Shown in pieces: positions 38,666-51,171 of a stretch of DNA of 64,000 bases. The position numbers and the translations under genes are program-made. Every line of letters starts with the position of its first letter. Positions within the stretch are counted from its first letter, which is position 1. The notes under the pieces were generated by a model. That model was not told where the DNA came from. It was given only the letters and a program-made list of their open reading frames with translations, and ran no database searches. Origin of the DNA: Eulemur rufifrons (Eukaryota > Chordata > Mammalia > Primates > Lemuridae); NCBI RefSeq assembly GCF_041146395.1, contig NC_090986.1, positions 47,590,001-47,654,000 of the forward strand, given 5' to 3'.

Positions 38666-39849
38666 AATTATACATCAAGGTTAGTGAATTGATCAATAAT
38701 GTTCAAAATTATACATTAAAACTTAGTATATCAAATGCTTCTGGTTTATAGATCAAAGAAATAACAGAAAACTTAACTCATATTGGCTACATATAATAGC
38801 TGTAGGCTTTTATTTGTATTTTTATTGAAATGATATGGGTATCAAAATGTCTCTTAAATGAACTACTGTAGATCTGATAAAAAGGAAGTAGTATATTTAA
38901 TTTTTAATTTGGAAGTCACATGCAATAATCATTTGCATTTTCTAGTCAAGTTTCAGTATAAATATCCAGTATAAATATGAGGATAATGAAGGATGAAGGT
39001 AAAATTTTAACAGCTGCACATATACTGGTTCTAATCAATAGTGACATGGAAAAATTCAAACTTTTTCTAATTAATACAGAATCCTTTAGCACTTCAAATG
39101 TTCTGATGCTGTGGCTTATAAGCAAATATATGTTGAAGATTCTGTGAAAACCTCTCAAGCATTCTTAATTCTGAATTCTGCATTGGTGAACAAAGTTGGA
39201 ATTGTGAAAAGTCTGTGGGTATATGCGTGCATGTGCGTGTCTGTAGACTCACTCACTAATGAACACATACTGGTGTTTACTGAAAACAAAAGTTACTAAC
39301 TAGGAAATTTTAGATAATGTACTTTAAGGAATATGTATCATTTATGTATTATGAATAATTACATTAAAATGAAATTATTAGTAGTTTGTTGTGTTAAAAA
39401 TGTAAACATTCTCAGAATTTATATAATGATTTCTTTTAAACTGTATATTATCATTTAACCCTATTCTTTCTGAAGAGTTAGAATCTTAATTAATGGATTT
39501 AAATTAATCAGTGTTTAATGTGAGTAGTTAAAGTGTATACATATAATTGTTTGCAATCACATTTACCCTGTACATCTTCCTTTATTAATAAATAATTTGA
39601 CATCTAAAATTATATTTATCTGTTACATATTCTTTCCTTTGAGGACTGTTTTTCCTCCCCACCTCATACTCTGAATCCAATTATGTGGTAGCAGTAGGAA
39701 GTAGTTATATTCTGATAAAATATAACTTGACATAGTTGGTTAGTCCAAGGATGGGCAGTAGGTACAAGCTGAATAATCAGAGATTATTCTCTGGAACTTT
39801 GCCAGGAAGTTGGCATGGAATAAACTCATTTTTGTCAGAACTGACTTTT
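38666..39849. other. Unique AT-rich DNA
   Basis: No gene or clear repeat was recognised. Confidence 0.45.
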
Positions 39850-39915
39850 ACTACATTCAAAGTACTTAAAGTCTAGCACATGGTAAGTACTCAATAATTA
39901 CCAGTTATTATTTTT
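39850..39915 (+). mobile_element. MIR 3'-end fragment
   Basis: 'gtctagcacatggtaagtac' and 'tcaataattaccagttatta' match a MIR tail. Confidence 0.45.
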
Positions 39916-39959
39916 AATTTACTATTATTGGCATATGTAGAGAATAGGAGAGTCAAAAT

Positions 39960-42432
39960 CTTGGTTTTAACCTTTCAAATTCAATCCCGTGGGCAATGTG
40001 CAAAGAGGCTCTCATGTATAGCAATCAGACTGTAGAAAAAGCTGAGGACCAATGAGAGGATTTAATTGTCAGAGTTCTTAAGCTCCAAAGAAAGTGAAAC
40101 CCCCAAACAACGCAGGCATGCTAGATGGTCGGGCCCCTGGTTGGGAAAATAATGTGACCCTGACACATGGGATAAGGATATCTGGCTTGATTCCTTGGAA
40201 TACCTTGTATATTCAGGTTGCTCTGTACTTACTGGTCTTGCAGAAATGGGCCACTCATCTACGTTATACATTAGCATGCACTTCCTACCTTTTGCAGAGT
40301 TCTTTCTGCCTCAAGATAGCATAACCTCTTCTCCATTCAGGATCTGCTCCCACTTCCCATTAGGACTATTACTAGGGTTAAGTCACATCTGCTGAAGATA
40401 TGTTGGACCTTGTCAGGAAAAGAGAAAAAGGACTAAAACCCAAGAATATGAAGGACCTAGCTAGCATATATCACCAGAAAACATGACAATGTGTGAGGGA
40501 TTAAACTTTGAACTTCTTTGATGGAGAGAATCTATTGATTTTGAAGCACAAACCTAGAGTACACTACTTAACAGCTTGGAAAAGACTCTGGCACGCAAGG
40601 CAGACTTGCTATTAGGGTGACTTGTAGAAATATGAAAACTTAGTAGGCAATGGCTTACTTTAAGTGAAATTGAAATGTTAGAATTGATATTGCACACTGT
40701 GCAGGAAAGTATTAAAATCCCCAGAAATCGGACTTACTGGAATGGCTACTTTATGTAAAGGCCTAAAGCTTGTGGGATGATTTTGTTGCAGGGGAAGGTT
40801 CAGATGACACACTATTTATCAAGTGCACTAGGAGTATGCTAATGAGAGGGGGCATCAGTATCATCAAAAGTTTGATGGCCCTTCCTATAAGTCACTCTTG
40901 ACAATATGACAGGCCATTAGGGAGATAGGCTTATGGACAGCAATCAGGATGGTAGGACTCTGAAACAATGGTGCTGAATTATTGACAAGTCAAGTGGATG
41001 CTGTTATTGTGATAGGTGACAAGGTCAAAAGGGCAACTAGGGTGCCTAAACCATTATGGAAATGGTATCCATAGTTATGGTAAATGGCACCTCGGAGAAA
41101 AATAACTGGGCATCTAACAAGGGTCCTACTTACATTTAAAGGTTCAATGAATGCAAAAAATGGATTCCAGGAAGCTGAGGGATATCACCCTAAAAAGAGT
41201 CAGCATCTTTTTTCTGGTTCCAAGGACTGAGACTGTTTTTTGGAACCAGATCTTTTTGTTGAAGAGTTGGAATCTCCGTTGGAAAGGTCCTGCAACACCA
41301 ATGCAAGTGCACAACTCAGATAACAGTGTATTGGAGAAAGGGAAATATTCAAATATTTTGAGAACCCTTGGACACAGGGCCATTAATAACTAAGGATAAG
41401 GAGAATCATAATGGCCCCTTATTAGACTGGGGGCATGTGAAATACATGTAATACATAGAATCTTGTCCAAGATTTGACTTCCACTGTCTCTCCTAGTTCT
41501 GTAATCCACCCAGTTCTCATCTTCCCAGTCTATGAATATACAATCAGAATAGACATAATTGGTAGTTGGCTCAGGGTCCATGATCGATGGGATAATATCC
41601 TGATTTAATCACAGCAAAGGAAAAGTGTGAGCCTTTAGAAATTTTCCCCTTAGCCCCAGCCCAGTGAATGAATTATAAATGAAACAAACAAGCAATAAAA
41701 TCAACTATGTGTTATACTTGAGGAGATTGTAGAATTTGTTACCATTTTCAAAGATATAAGGGATGCAGGGATTACAGTTCTAATTTTCTGCACAGCCCCT
41801 GGAGACTGATAGTGGATTAACATAAGCATAACCCAGTAGTGTTCCCAATTGCAGCCACCATACCAGATGCAGTGCCTTTGTTACCTCAGGTAGATGTATG
41901 TGGCCATTCATTTGCTGAATGTATTTTGTTGGTTGCTTCTCTCCTTATCAGAAAAGAGAATCAGAAGCAATTCATGTTCACATGGAATTCACAATAGTAT
42001 ATGTTATATATCAACACCAGGGGTATGCTTACTCTCTTACCATTTGTGTTATTTGCATCTGAAGAGATCTGCAATGCCCAGTAAACCCTCAGAATATCAC
42101 ACAGATCCACTTTGCTGTTTACATCATGCTAATTGGACCAGATGAATAAGAATGGACTACCAATTCGGAGACCTTATTACAATCCAAGCCTCAAAGTGTG
42201 AGATATAAACCCTATGCAGATGTGCCGACAAAATCTGTTAAATTATTAGGAGATTAGTAGTCTGGGGCATGTTGAGATATCCTTCTAAAGGAAAAAATAA
42301 CAAATCTTATATCTCATTCCATAAGGAAGGAGCAATGCCTGATAGCCTCTTCAGATCCTGGCGGCAGCACATTCACCATCTGGGGATACTGCTATACACC
42401 ATATATTGGGTGATATGAAAAGCTTCCAGCTT
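39960..42432 (+). mobile_element. ERV-L (class III) endogenous retrovirus, gag/pol relic
   Basis: The pol part (about 41790-42432) is clear; the 1.8 kb before it is less AT-rich, lies in the right place for gag/protease and has ERV-L texture, but I could not align it domain by domain. No LTR was found. The right end is cut by the antisense L1 that starts at 42433, immediately after a KASSF-like block. The 60-83 codon frames here are fragments or shadows. Confidence 0.6.
41790..42432 (+). pseudogene. ERV-L reverse transcriptase (pol) relic
   Basis: In intact ERV-L the enzyme copies genomic RNA. Visible here are a WRLIVD-type block followed by 'gttcccaattgcagccacca' and 'taccagatgcagt' (41800-41875; the VTPIAAAVPD-type block), a QKQF..TW..QQY-like segment near 41950-42000 (in mixed frames), the catalytic-box region near 42100-42150, and FRSWRQHIHHLGILLYTIYW near 42350-42410, corresponding to the conserved F.FWRQHIPHLG.LL.PIY block. 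The YIDD box reads F-A-V-Y before IMLIGPDE, so both catalytic Asp residues are lost. Several stops and frame shifts make it non-functional. Confidence 0.7.
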
Positions 42433-42845
42433 TCTTTTTTTACTTTTAATTTTACAAATTTATGGGATACATGTGCAATTTGTAACATGCATAGATTGAA
42501 TAGTGGTCAAGTCAGGGTTTTTAGGGTATCTAGCACCCAAATAACATATATTATATCCATTAACCAATTTCTCATCTTGCCCCCCACCTCCTCACCCTCC
42601 AAGTCTCCATTGTCTATCATTCCATTCTTTACATCCATGTGAACACATTTTGTAGCAGCCACTTATAAGTGAGAATATGCAATGTTTTTCTTTCTGTGCC
42701 TGGCTTTTTTCAGTTAAGATAATAATCTCCACTTCCATCCATGTTACTGCAAAAGACATAATTTCATTTGTTTTTATGGCTGAATAGTATTCCAGTGTGT
42801 ATATATACCACATTTTCTTTATGCATTACTCTGTTGATGGACTCT
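42433..42845 (-). mobile_element. L1 3' end, antisense, inserted in ERV-L
   Basis: Begins with a short T-rich run (42435-42443), then 'ttacaaatttatgggataca', 'ttaaccaatttctcatcttg', 'cacttataagtgagaatatg' and 'gaatagtattccagtgtgta'. These are the antisense 3' UTR and ORF2 end of an L1MA/L1PB-age element. The minus frame 42592-42813 ends an ORF2 (YIYTLEYYSAIKTNEIMSFA) and confirms orientation. It is 5'-truncated near 42845. Confidence 0.85.
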
Positions 42846-43135
42846 GAGCTTGATGCTATATTTACAATTTCTCAGCACCATTTTACCATTCTCTGCTAAG
42901 TAACAAAGAGACTTCTGCTTAACTTTAAATTAACATTCTCTGAAGACGGATGGTGCAATTTTATCTTGGGTTTACACTCACAGTGAGAATGTATCCTTTG
43001 GAAGGGCACATCATTAGGAGAAAAGGGTCTCTTTTTAGACTCTACAATTTATATATTATTTTTAACTACTACACTCCTAAAGGATAGACTCTACAATTTA
43101 GATGGACTCTGAAATTTGTCTTCTGGTCCCTACAT
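42846..43135. other. Unassigned DNA with a short direct repeat
   Basis: No gene was recognised. The 16-base word 'tagactctacaattta' occurs twice, about 49 bp apart (near 43037 and 43086). Confidence 0.45.
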
Positions 43136-43600
43136 TTTTCCTGATCTTGAAAATAAATGTTCATAGAAGTATCTATAGTAGTCAAACTCACAGAAGCAAA
43201 AAAATAGAATAATGGTTTCCACAGCTTGAGTGAAAGAGAAATGGGGAGTGGCTATTCAATTGGTATAAAGTCTTAGTTATGCCATATGAATAAGTAGAGA
43301 TCTACTATACAACACAGTGTCTACAGTTGAAATAAACATGATGCATTTAAAAATTTAAGAGGATAGATCTCATGTTAAGTGTTTTTACCACAAGAGAAAA
43401 CAAAAATGAAACCAAAAACAAAAAAATACTTTGGGAGGAATTGGATATGTCTATTACTTTGATTTGGTAATGGTATCACAGATATTTGCAAATGTCCATA
43501 CTCATCAGATTGTTCACACTAAGTACATGCCATTCTAATGTATAATCTACCTCAATAAAGCTAAAAAAAAAAAGAATAAAGCAATGATCAAGTTCCCTTA
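43136..43600 (+). mobile_element. L1M 3' end, sense, with poly-A
   Basis: Reads 'gtagtcaaactcacagaagc', 'gaataatggtttccacagct', 'tttggtaatggtatcacaga' and 'aatctacctcaataaagcta' then an A-run (43563-43573), the standard sense 3' end of an old L1M. Confidence 0.75.
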
Positions 43601-44675
43601 TATAATTTGCCAAACAACTTTGTGACAAAAACAGCCTCAATAATCTGTTTATTGGGTTCCTATCATGTCAAATAGTTTTGGTTTGATAACTCCTTCTATC
43701 TTGCTAGTTTTATGCTTTTAAAATAATTTTAAATTATTTTACTAAGTAATTTTAATTATTTTCAGTAAGATGTTTAAACAGAATACCTGCATTTCTACAT
43801 TACTTGCCTTCCTATATGTTTTAAGATTTTTGAAACTACAATTTTTTTCTGAATGCCTAATACCTAATCAACACTTTTAAATATTCTTTGAGAGTCTAAA
43901 TGAAATGTGCATACTGTCTTGGAAATAATGTCTTACATGTCCATTAATTTCAGCTTGTCATTTTTGTCATTTTAATGCTTTATATTCTAATTGATATTTT
44001 CTCAAATTCATCTTTCAGTTTCTAAAATAAGTAAGCTAAATTCTTCCACTAAAGAATTGTGTATTTGTTAATTTATTTTTATATAAATTATCAGCATTTG
44101 CTTTATATACTTTAAAGCAATGAGGTCAGTTGATTATATTTTCTAGATCATATGTGTTAGTGTTTTTGAACTTACATAAATATGAAATATCTTTTTGAGT
44201 CATTTCTTATTTTTATTGTTGTAGACTGCTGGGGCCATTTTTCTCATGCTTTTATTTTTAAAATTCCCAAGTTATTTTGACATAAAATATGTATATCTTT
44301 TTAAAAATAGTTCTTTGCTTGGAGATAGCTTTTCTTTGTGTACAGGAAACCCAGAGAATTAGTATCTACCTGGTGCCAAGCTCTAGCTCAAACTAGGAGT
44401 GGCTTTTAAGCAAAAAGAAGAAAGAGAAGAGTCTTTAAGCGACATAGTTTTTCAAGTAAAGCTTTCTAATATAGGTTCATTAATTTTACTCAGGGTTTGC
44501 GTCCATTCTTTGGATCCATGGACTCTCGACACTCCATTTTTCATAAAATGTCATTCCCAATTTTTAATTTACATTGTGTAGAAAGTACTTAAACTGTTTC
44601 CTGTACTGATGGTACTCTGCTTACCACATCAAAAAATGTTTACATGTAAATATTCTTTATATTTTATCTTTTTAT
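43601..44675. other. Unique AT-rich DNA
   Basis: No gene was recognised. Parts near 43680-44000 have an L1M antisense texture but are too worn to call. Confidence 0.4.
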
Positions 44676-44770
44676 ATATATAAACATAGGTACATGTATA
44701 CAAATATATGCATATATATATTTTATATATAATACATATGTAACTATATATATAGAGAGAGAGAGAGAGA
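44676..44770. repeat. TA-rich then (GA)n simple repeat
   Basis: Long tatata stretches followed by about ten GA units, directly before the MER2-like element. Confidence 0.9.
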
Positions 44771-45095
44771 GAGTTGGCTTTCCATATTTGTGGGTTCCAC
44801 ATCCATGGATTCAACCAATCATGGATTGAAAATATTCAGAAAAAGATTTTCCATCAAGTTCCAAAAAGCGAAATTTAAATTTGTATCGCACTGAATCTAT
44901 GAGACCGAGGTCACATATAGGCATTGTATTAGGCATAATAGGTAATCTAGAAATGATATAAAGTGTATGGAAGGTGTGTGCAGGCTATATGTAATTACTG
45001 GGCCATTTTTTTTATAAGGAACTTGAGCATCCATGGATTTTGGTAACTGCAGAGGGTCCTGAAACAAATCTCCCAAGGATACTGAGGGATGACAG
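44771..45095 (+). mobile_element. MER2-like nonautonomous DNA transposon (TcMar-Tigger)
   Basis: The left end 'agttggctttccatatttgt' and right end 'aaggatactgagggatgaca' are worn inverted repeats. Inside are 'catccatggattcaaccaat', 'tagaaatgatataaagtgta', 'gtgcaggctatatgtaatta' and 'acttgagcatccatggattt', the MER2 landmarks. It encodes no transposase; the 89-codon antisense frame is a shadow. Confidence 0.85.
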
Positions 45096-45779
45096 CATTC
45101 ATGTGTGTATTTGTGAATATGTAATTTCAAGGCATTTAACACATTAAAATAATTGTAAGTCTTCATAGGCTGCTATTTTGATTTAATATTGAATTATTTT
45201 TATGTTTGGAAAACAATTCATAAAATTATGCTAAATTATATCAAACTATTTCCTTTTAACACCATAAGCATAAATGTTATCCTTTAATTTATTAGCGGAT
45301 ATTTTTATTAGCATTTACTACTAAATACTCAGCAGGGAATTTCCCTGGATTATTAAAATTTTAAAATATTTAGAGAAACTTAATATATTGGTTTATGTTA
45401 ATGAAAGTAATAGCATTTTAACTGCATTCATGGAAGTTTTCTCTTATTACTCACTTTTCAAAACATTAGAATAGGCCACCATGAAATTGTTATATATTTT
45501 CTCAATTGTTGAGTTATCTGTAGTATTTTTATTGTTTTTCTTCCTTCTTATAACCGTTCAGGTATATATAACCTTTCTTGAAGTATGACAATTCATCTGG
45601 GTATATAAAGTATTTATTGAAGAATACTTAGATTAGAATTTCAATGGGTTAATAGCAGATTGGTCAAATTCTAGAGAAATTTTGATAAGACAGCTATCCT
45701 TAGCAAAATAATTCTGATAGAACAGGTGAATCTGTTGAATAAGAGAAGCATAAATAAATGATTAAGAAACAATTGGGAG
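45096..45779. other. Unique AT-rich DNA
   Basis: No gene or clear repeat was recognised. Confidence 0.45.
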
Positions 45780-45921
45780 AAGTAATGTCAGCAAAATGGC
45801 AGAGCAAGAGATCTTAGCCTTTGTCTCCCCACAAGAAAACAACAGTAAGACATCTATCCATGAGGAAAAATAAGTCTGAAGTGCTTAGGAGTCCATTTAA
45901 GAAGTTGCAGCAACATTGTGG

Positions 45922-45952
<31 letters not shown>

Positions 45953-47120
45953 CCCTCCCCCCAAAAAATGAGAATAACTGTGCAAAAAGAGTAGGATGTA
46001 CAATTTAATTTTACCTGCTTCATCCCACCCCACAGACTGACACTTCTCCGTGTGGAAAGGGGACTTCCTTGCTTCTGGGTTCACTTTACAGGAAAAAGAG
46101 AGTGGATGGATGACTGGCTTCCCTACCCTTTCAGGGAACTGCCCAAAGGACCCTCTTTACTTTCACCACACTCAGATTGCTGGGGAGATCAGCATGGCTG
46201 AAACATCTGGAGATGGCTAGTAACAAGGCAGAAGGAGAGGGGCTAACAGTATCAGGCACATAAGGGATGACACCATGGTCCCCAGTGGCCTGCTCTGCAG
46301 AGGACTCCAGCAGTTTTTGCCACCAAGGTCATCAAGAACCTTTGGGGTTCTTTCACCATCAAAGACCCCACAGTGTTCACTACCACAAACCACTTGCATC
46401 TTTGCCACCAAGAGCTGTAGTTTTCTGCCTTTGTAGACTGAAGCTGCTTAAGCCTTCTTATCTTTCCCTAACCTTACCTAAGAACTGTCCAATTGGTGCC
46501 ACTGCAGATACACGCTGGCCCATGATCAAGCACGACCATTGCATATGTACCTGCAAATGGTTCATATACCCACCACTGGCCCTGCCCTGCAGCCATTTGC
46601 AAGAATGCCTTCAGCCCCAAATCTTACAGACACAGGTAGGTTTGCCATTGGTACCTGCTTCCATGGGTGCACCTACAGTAGACCCCAGCTCTTGCCACCA
46701 TGTTCATGCATACTGCTGGCCCAGGCCCCCATTGCCTCCAGCTCAGGTCCTTTAGTGATTGGCCCAGAGGCACTGGTGATGACTCAAACAGCCCTCACAC
46801 CCACAATGGGACACCCACAACTCTCACCACTAAGAACCAGTTTCCAACACTGTGGGTACCAGCTGCCTGAATTGACAAGACATGGTGATCCCTTGGACCT
46901 AGAGCCACCAAATGCTTCTACATGGTGTCAGATGCCATAACACACTCCAGAATGCTCCCCAAACCCTGAAGTTAAAGGTCTTTTCTTACCAAGGCCAGTC
47001 CATAAAGTCTATAAAAAGTGACTACTTCTTTAAATATACAGACACCTAGGCAAGACTTCAAGAATCAGGAAGACTTAGGAAAATATGACATTATAAAAAG
47101 AACACAATAAACTTTTAATA
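45780..47120 (+). mobile_element. L1 5' region (5' UTR to ORF1 start), sense, truncated
   Basis: Starts 'agcaaaatggcagagcaaga', like the 5' end of old L1s, with a 28-base A-run at 45925-45952. It continues through a much GC-richer segment (46000-46980) and ends with 'gacacctaggcaagacttca', 'agaatcaggaagacttagga' and 'aacacaataaacttttaata', the expected upstream edge of ORF1. Everything downstream is missing. The 162-codon (46267-46755) and 133-codon (46539-46940) frames overlap in different phases inside this 5' UTR-like sequence and are chance frames in GC-rich DNA. Confidence 0.65.
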
Positions 47121-47129
47121 ACTTACTAT

Positions 47130-47300
47130 GCATTTGACTTTTTTTAGATTTTAGTGTGACTGAGATCATGCAGTATTTGTCTTTCTGTGTATGGCTTATT
47201 TCACTTAAGATAATGTCCTCTGGGTTCCTTCATGTTGTTGCAAATGGCAAGCTTTCCTTTTCTTTTCAAGGCTGAATAAATAATGCATAGATAAATAGAT
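47130..47300 (-). mobile_element. L1 3'-end fragment, antisense
   Basis: 'agatcatgcagtatttgtct', 'ttatttcacttaagataatg' and 'tcaaggctgaataaataatg' form the antisense L1 ORF2 C-terminal region. It abuts the L1 5' piece head-on. Confidence 0.65.
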
Positions 47301-47340
47301 AGCTATGCTATATATATATGTGTCTGTGTGTGTGTAATCT
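47301..47340. repeat. TA then TG simple repeat
   Basis: 'tatatatatatgtg' followed by TG units. Confidence 0.85.
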
Positions 47341-47579
47341 TTCTCAATATTTGTTTTTATGTGTTTTATTGACATATAAATAGAGATGGCAGTTATAGTT
47401 GGTACTTGCTTTCTTTACAATTTTAATTTGAACAATTGTTATAATTCAAATGTTGAAGTATGATTTAATTTATAGTTTTATGTTCTTTTAAGGACAAGGA
47501 CATATTTTTAAATTAATAAGTGTTGTAGCTGTTACAGATTTCAACGAAATTACCTATAAAATAATGGATAGATATTAGG

Positions 47580-48205
47580 GGTTCAAAATGCCCCAAATAT
47601 AACTGGTCCCCGTGCAGTGTGCATTGCAAGAGATGAGAAAGATAAAGACAGAGACACAAAAAAGTAAGGTGAAAGGATGTGGGGAGGTCAGGAGACCACC
47701 AGCATTCCCGTGAGCCAGGTGGTACTGACTGAGGAGTCTAGCACCCGTTTTTATTCTCTTTTTCATGTTATAGATTACAATGATTTCACCTGAAAAGCTG
47801 GTGGCTTAGCAGTAAAGCATATAATCTAAACGGCAACAAAAGAGAGATCACGTACTTCTTTCTACTTTATTTAGTTCCTCATTTACTGAGACATGAACTC
47901 AGGAGAGAGATAGGAACGTTGCCTCAGGCTTAAAATAGCAAACTGCTCTTATCTGCTGGGCTGACATTCTTTGATCTTTCTTTCCGCCTTTGGATTACAA
48001 ACCCAGGTCCGGTTGCAGGCATCCAGGCTGTATCTCTCAGGCTTCAAGGTGGGGTCCATTTGCAGACATCCCTGATTGGTGGAATGCCTCCCTCAGGGTC
48101 AAGCAGGTTTTGCTCAGTGAACTGACATGCCCACAGGTTGCTCTTTGGCAAAGTCCTGTCTCACTCCTGGGGTTCTCATGTCTCAACCCTAACCCTCAAC
48201 AGAAA
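47580..48205 (-). mobile_element. Solo LTR-like segment (betaretrovirus/ERVK-like?), antisense
   Basis: A 620-bp block, less AT-rich than its surroundings, with a plausible LTR layout on the minus strand. It starts at 'tgttgagggttagggttgag' (right end), and has a promoter-like middle, 'gagaataaaaacgggtgcta' (AATAAA-type signal near 47755), and a 'gtgtctctgtctttatcttt' segment after it, as in many retroviral R/U5 regions. No gag/pol sequence or clear target duplication was found, and the 3' boundary is uncertain. Family assignment is tentative. Confidence 0.5.
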
Positions 48206-50462
48206 GAAATGTAAAAAAAATACATGTGATGTATTACAGTTTAAAATATATCTTTATGCAAAATAATAGTAATACAATCACACTCTTATAGAATCAACAG
48301 CTTTGTTTTGCACATAGTCTACATGCTTTAGAAAAAACAACAGCAGATCTCTAGAGTTTCAATATATTCATAAGGCATATACTTAACGCCTCTAAAGTGG
48401 AATCACGGAATACTCAAGTTTTCTTACACAAACTTATAAGACTTGATGTAACATATGCTACTAAAACATATTCTAGCCCTAACAATTTAACTTATATAAT
48501 AAAAAGATTTAAAGATAAGCAATCATTCAAAAAAAAAGATATATTATCCTATTTTTCCAATAAGCATTGGGAGAACATTAAGGGACTTTTTCCTTAATAT
48601 CTTTAGTTTTTTTAAAAAATTAATTTGTGCTCAGTAGACACATAGGTACATATTACTCAAACTGATTCGTCTAGCTGTAGGTTAGAATCTTAATTTCTAA
48701 ATACTTTATGGAAGTATTCATTTATCAACAGCATTTGTATAAAAACATTGTTAAGTAGGTGATAAACATTGGTTTATTTTTATTTTTATTTTTACTTTCT
48801 ATTATGTTTTCTTCTTCATGTGAATATTGGAGATGTACTGACACAGAAATTAGTATTTCTTTTTCACCCAGTTAAGCTAGACAGTATCTAAATCTATACT
48901 CTCAGTTTATTTTACCAAAATCCTACTAAGTTTCCAAAGAGCACGGTTTTCCGTAATCACAAAAACATAAGAAATATTAATTACTTGACTTTACCTTATT
49001 TTCAGTAAATTTGATGTTATTCAAGATAAGAGTATGAATATTAAATTAGGCTAATTTTAAATAAAATATCTATACTGTGTGAAACACAAGTTATATAACG
49101 AAGAATAAAATAAGGCCCTTGCTTACAATAAGAGCATGATCTTGCTTATTATATAGGCTAGCATGTAATCTAGGACATCATGACAAATTTTAAAGCAATA
49201 TACACGTTTTAGATAATTGGTATGGACATATGTGGGTAAAGGACAAAAACTAGAAGGAGGAAAGTAATAAATGTGGCTATTTTGCTAAGAAAATAGCAGT
49301 AGAATATAGTGGATTGAATGTGTAATGTGAAAGTTTTATTCTATTTATTGTTAATTAAAAATTTCCATAGCTTTGGATATTCTTTAAAAGTTGAAATATA
49401 TAATATAAACATCTAAACAGTATATAATTTTAATTATTAACAATTTACTTATTCTAAATGCTAGATATGCAAGTGCTTCCCTGCCGCATTTAATCTAATA
49501 AACTAATGCTACCTTTAGTAATGTATTTACAGAAATCTCTGCTATAAACACACCTGCTTATAAGACAGATGGTGCTATCTGCTTATATATGAGAGGTAAG
49601 ATCAAGAATAAAAGTTTGAATTTATTAAAGGACAGAAATACACAATTTGTTCTTAAAAGTAACTAGCCCTATTTTTTAAAAAAACCCTGTGTTCTAGGGG
49701 AGCTCAGGGAATAATGGGTGAAATGTGTGAAATGCCAAGAATAATTAAGAAAAATGATAGTGTTAAATATCAGCAAAGGTAATACATCTTTCCTCCTACG
49801 TTCTTCTCTTCCCATTTTATCCTTTATTTTTAAATGTCATCTCTATTCTCAAATTATTTAGGATAGTGCTTGCAAAAGGGTAGTATAATTTTCAGGTAAG
49901 TTGACATTATCCCTTTGATAAAATTGTTGTTTGGGTAATTCTTTATGCATAGCTTCATTTTAGATGTGAGTCCACTTCTTTACGTGACTTAAAGGTATCA
50001 AAATTTAATAAAGGCATAGGAAAGTTCTCAGCTTTCCAAGGGGAATAACTTAATTTATCTTTGGATTTGTTTTTACCTGATTTAATAAAGTCTTGTTTAC
50101 TTTGTATGTGATTTATATATAATTCTTCCATTTTATATATTCACATATATGTAGAATTATAAATTTAAGATACAAATTTAAATGTAAAATAACACCATAA
50201 TGAGACATGCCAAAAAGTTCATTACTAGTTAATTATACCAATAAGTTAATCCAAATATTAGGAAAACTTTTGATTTTATTTGTTAACATAAATATTAAAG
50301 CCACACATTTTTAACTTACCATTTTCTCAAAAGAGTAGAGATGAAAAAATTATATTTAAAAAATTTGCATTATTTTGCTGTGATGATAAAAGGACACAAT
50401 AGTTTACACATTTCTTATAATCAGTTCAGAATTGAAACAAAACTTAAAAAAAAATTAATTTT
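48206..50462. other. Unique AT-rich DNA
   Basis: No gene or clear repeat was recognised over about 2.2 kb. Confidence 0.45.
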
Positions 50463-50645
50463 TAAGGGCCAATGTGGCTGATACCTTTAGTCCCAGCTAC
50501 TTGGGAGGCTGAGGTGGGAAGATTTTTAGAGTCCAGGAGTTTCAGGCTGCAGTGAGCTATGATCATGCTATTGCACTCCAGTCCAGGTAACGGAGGGAGT
50601 TACCATCTCTAAAAAATTTAAAAAATAAAAATAAATAAATAAATT
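50463..50645 (+). mobile_element. Monomeric Alu (FLAM/FRAM-like), sense
   Basis: 'gggccaatgtggctgatacc' then 'agctacttgggaggctgagg', 'gcagtgagctatgatcatgc', 'attgcactccagtcc', and an A-rich tail with aaat units. Flanks 'taatttttaa' and 'aaatttttac' are a possible worn target duplication. Confidence 0.85.
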
Positions 50646-51171
50646 TTTACAAGTTCATATAAGATAAAAATATGTAATGTTAAAAACTCAATGTATTAAC
50701 TTTAAAATTTAACCACATGTCAGACAATTCAAAGAAACAAAATAACTCTTTGAGAATGGAAATTTTATAACAGATCAGAAATGGAACCACAAGTAAATTG
50801 GCAGTAAGCAAAGAAGAAGAAAAAAAGTGTTATGGCAGAGTTATTTATTTCAATTAAATGTGGATTATCACTTATTAAAAATATATTGCAAGAGGCAATA
50901 GAGATGCAAAATAAAAAAATATGTCTTATATCAAAAAGTTTATATTTTCATGGGCCTAATGCACAAAAAAACAAATTATTTTTAAAAAATATAGTTGTAT
51001 GATAAGTTTTACCAAACAAATGTATACAGTGTTTATTAATTCATAATTAAACAGATGGCAAATTTAAGAGTTAAAAATATAATAGAGAACTCAAAGTTTA
51101 AAATAAATTTTCTTTTTTTGAAACAAATATTATTGGGCATAATTTTGAGATTTACAGAATGATATGGGATA
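50646..51171. other. Unique AT-rich DNA
   Basis: No gene was recognised; several A-rich runs. Confidence 0.45.

Noticed and set aside
46267..46940. Two overlapping open frames of 162 and 133 codons as possible genes
   Set aside because: They lie in different phases of the same GC-richer L1 5'-UTR-like segment, have no recognised domain and no intron or promoter context.
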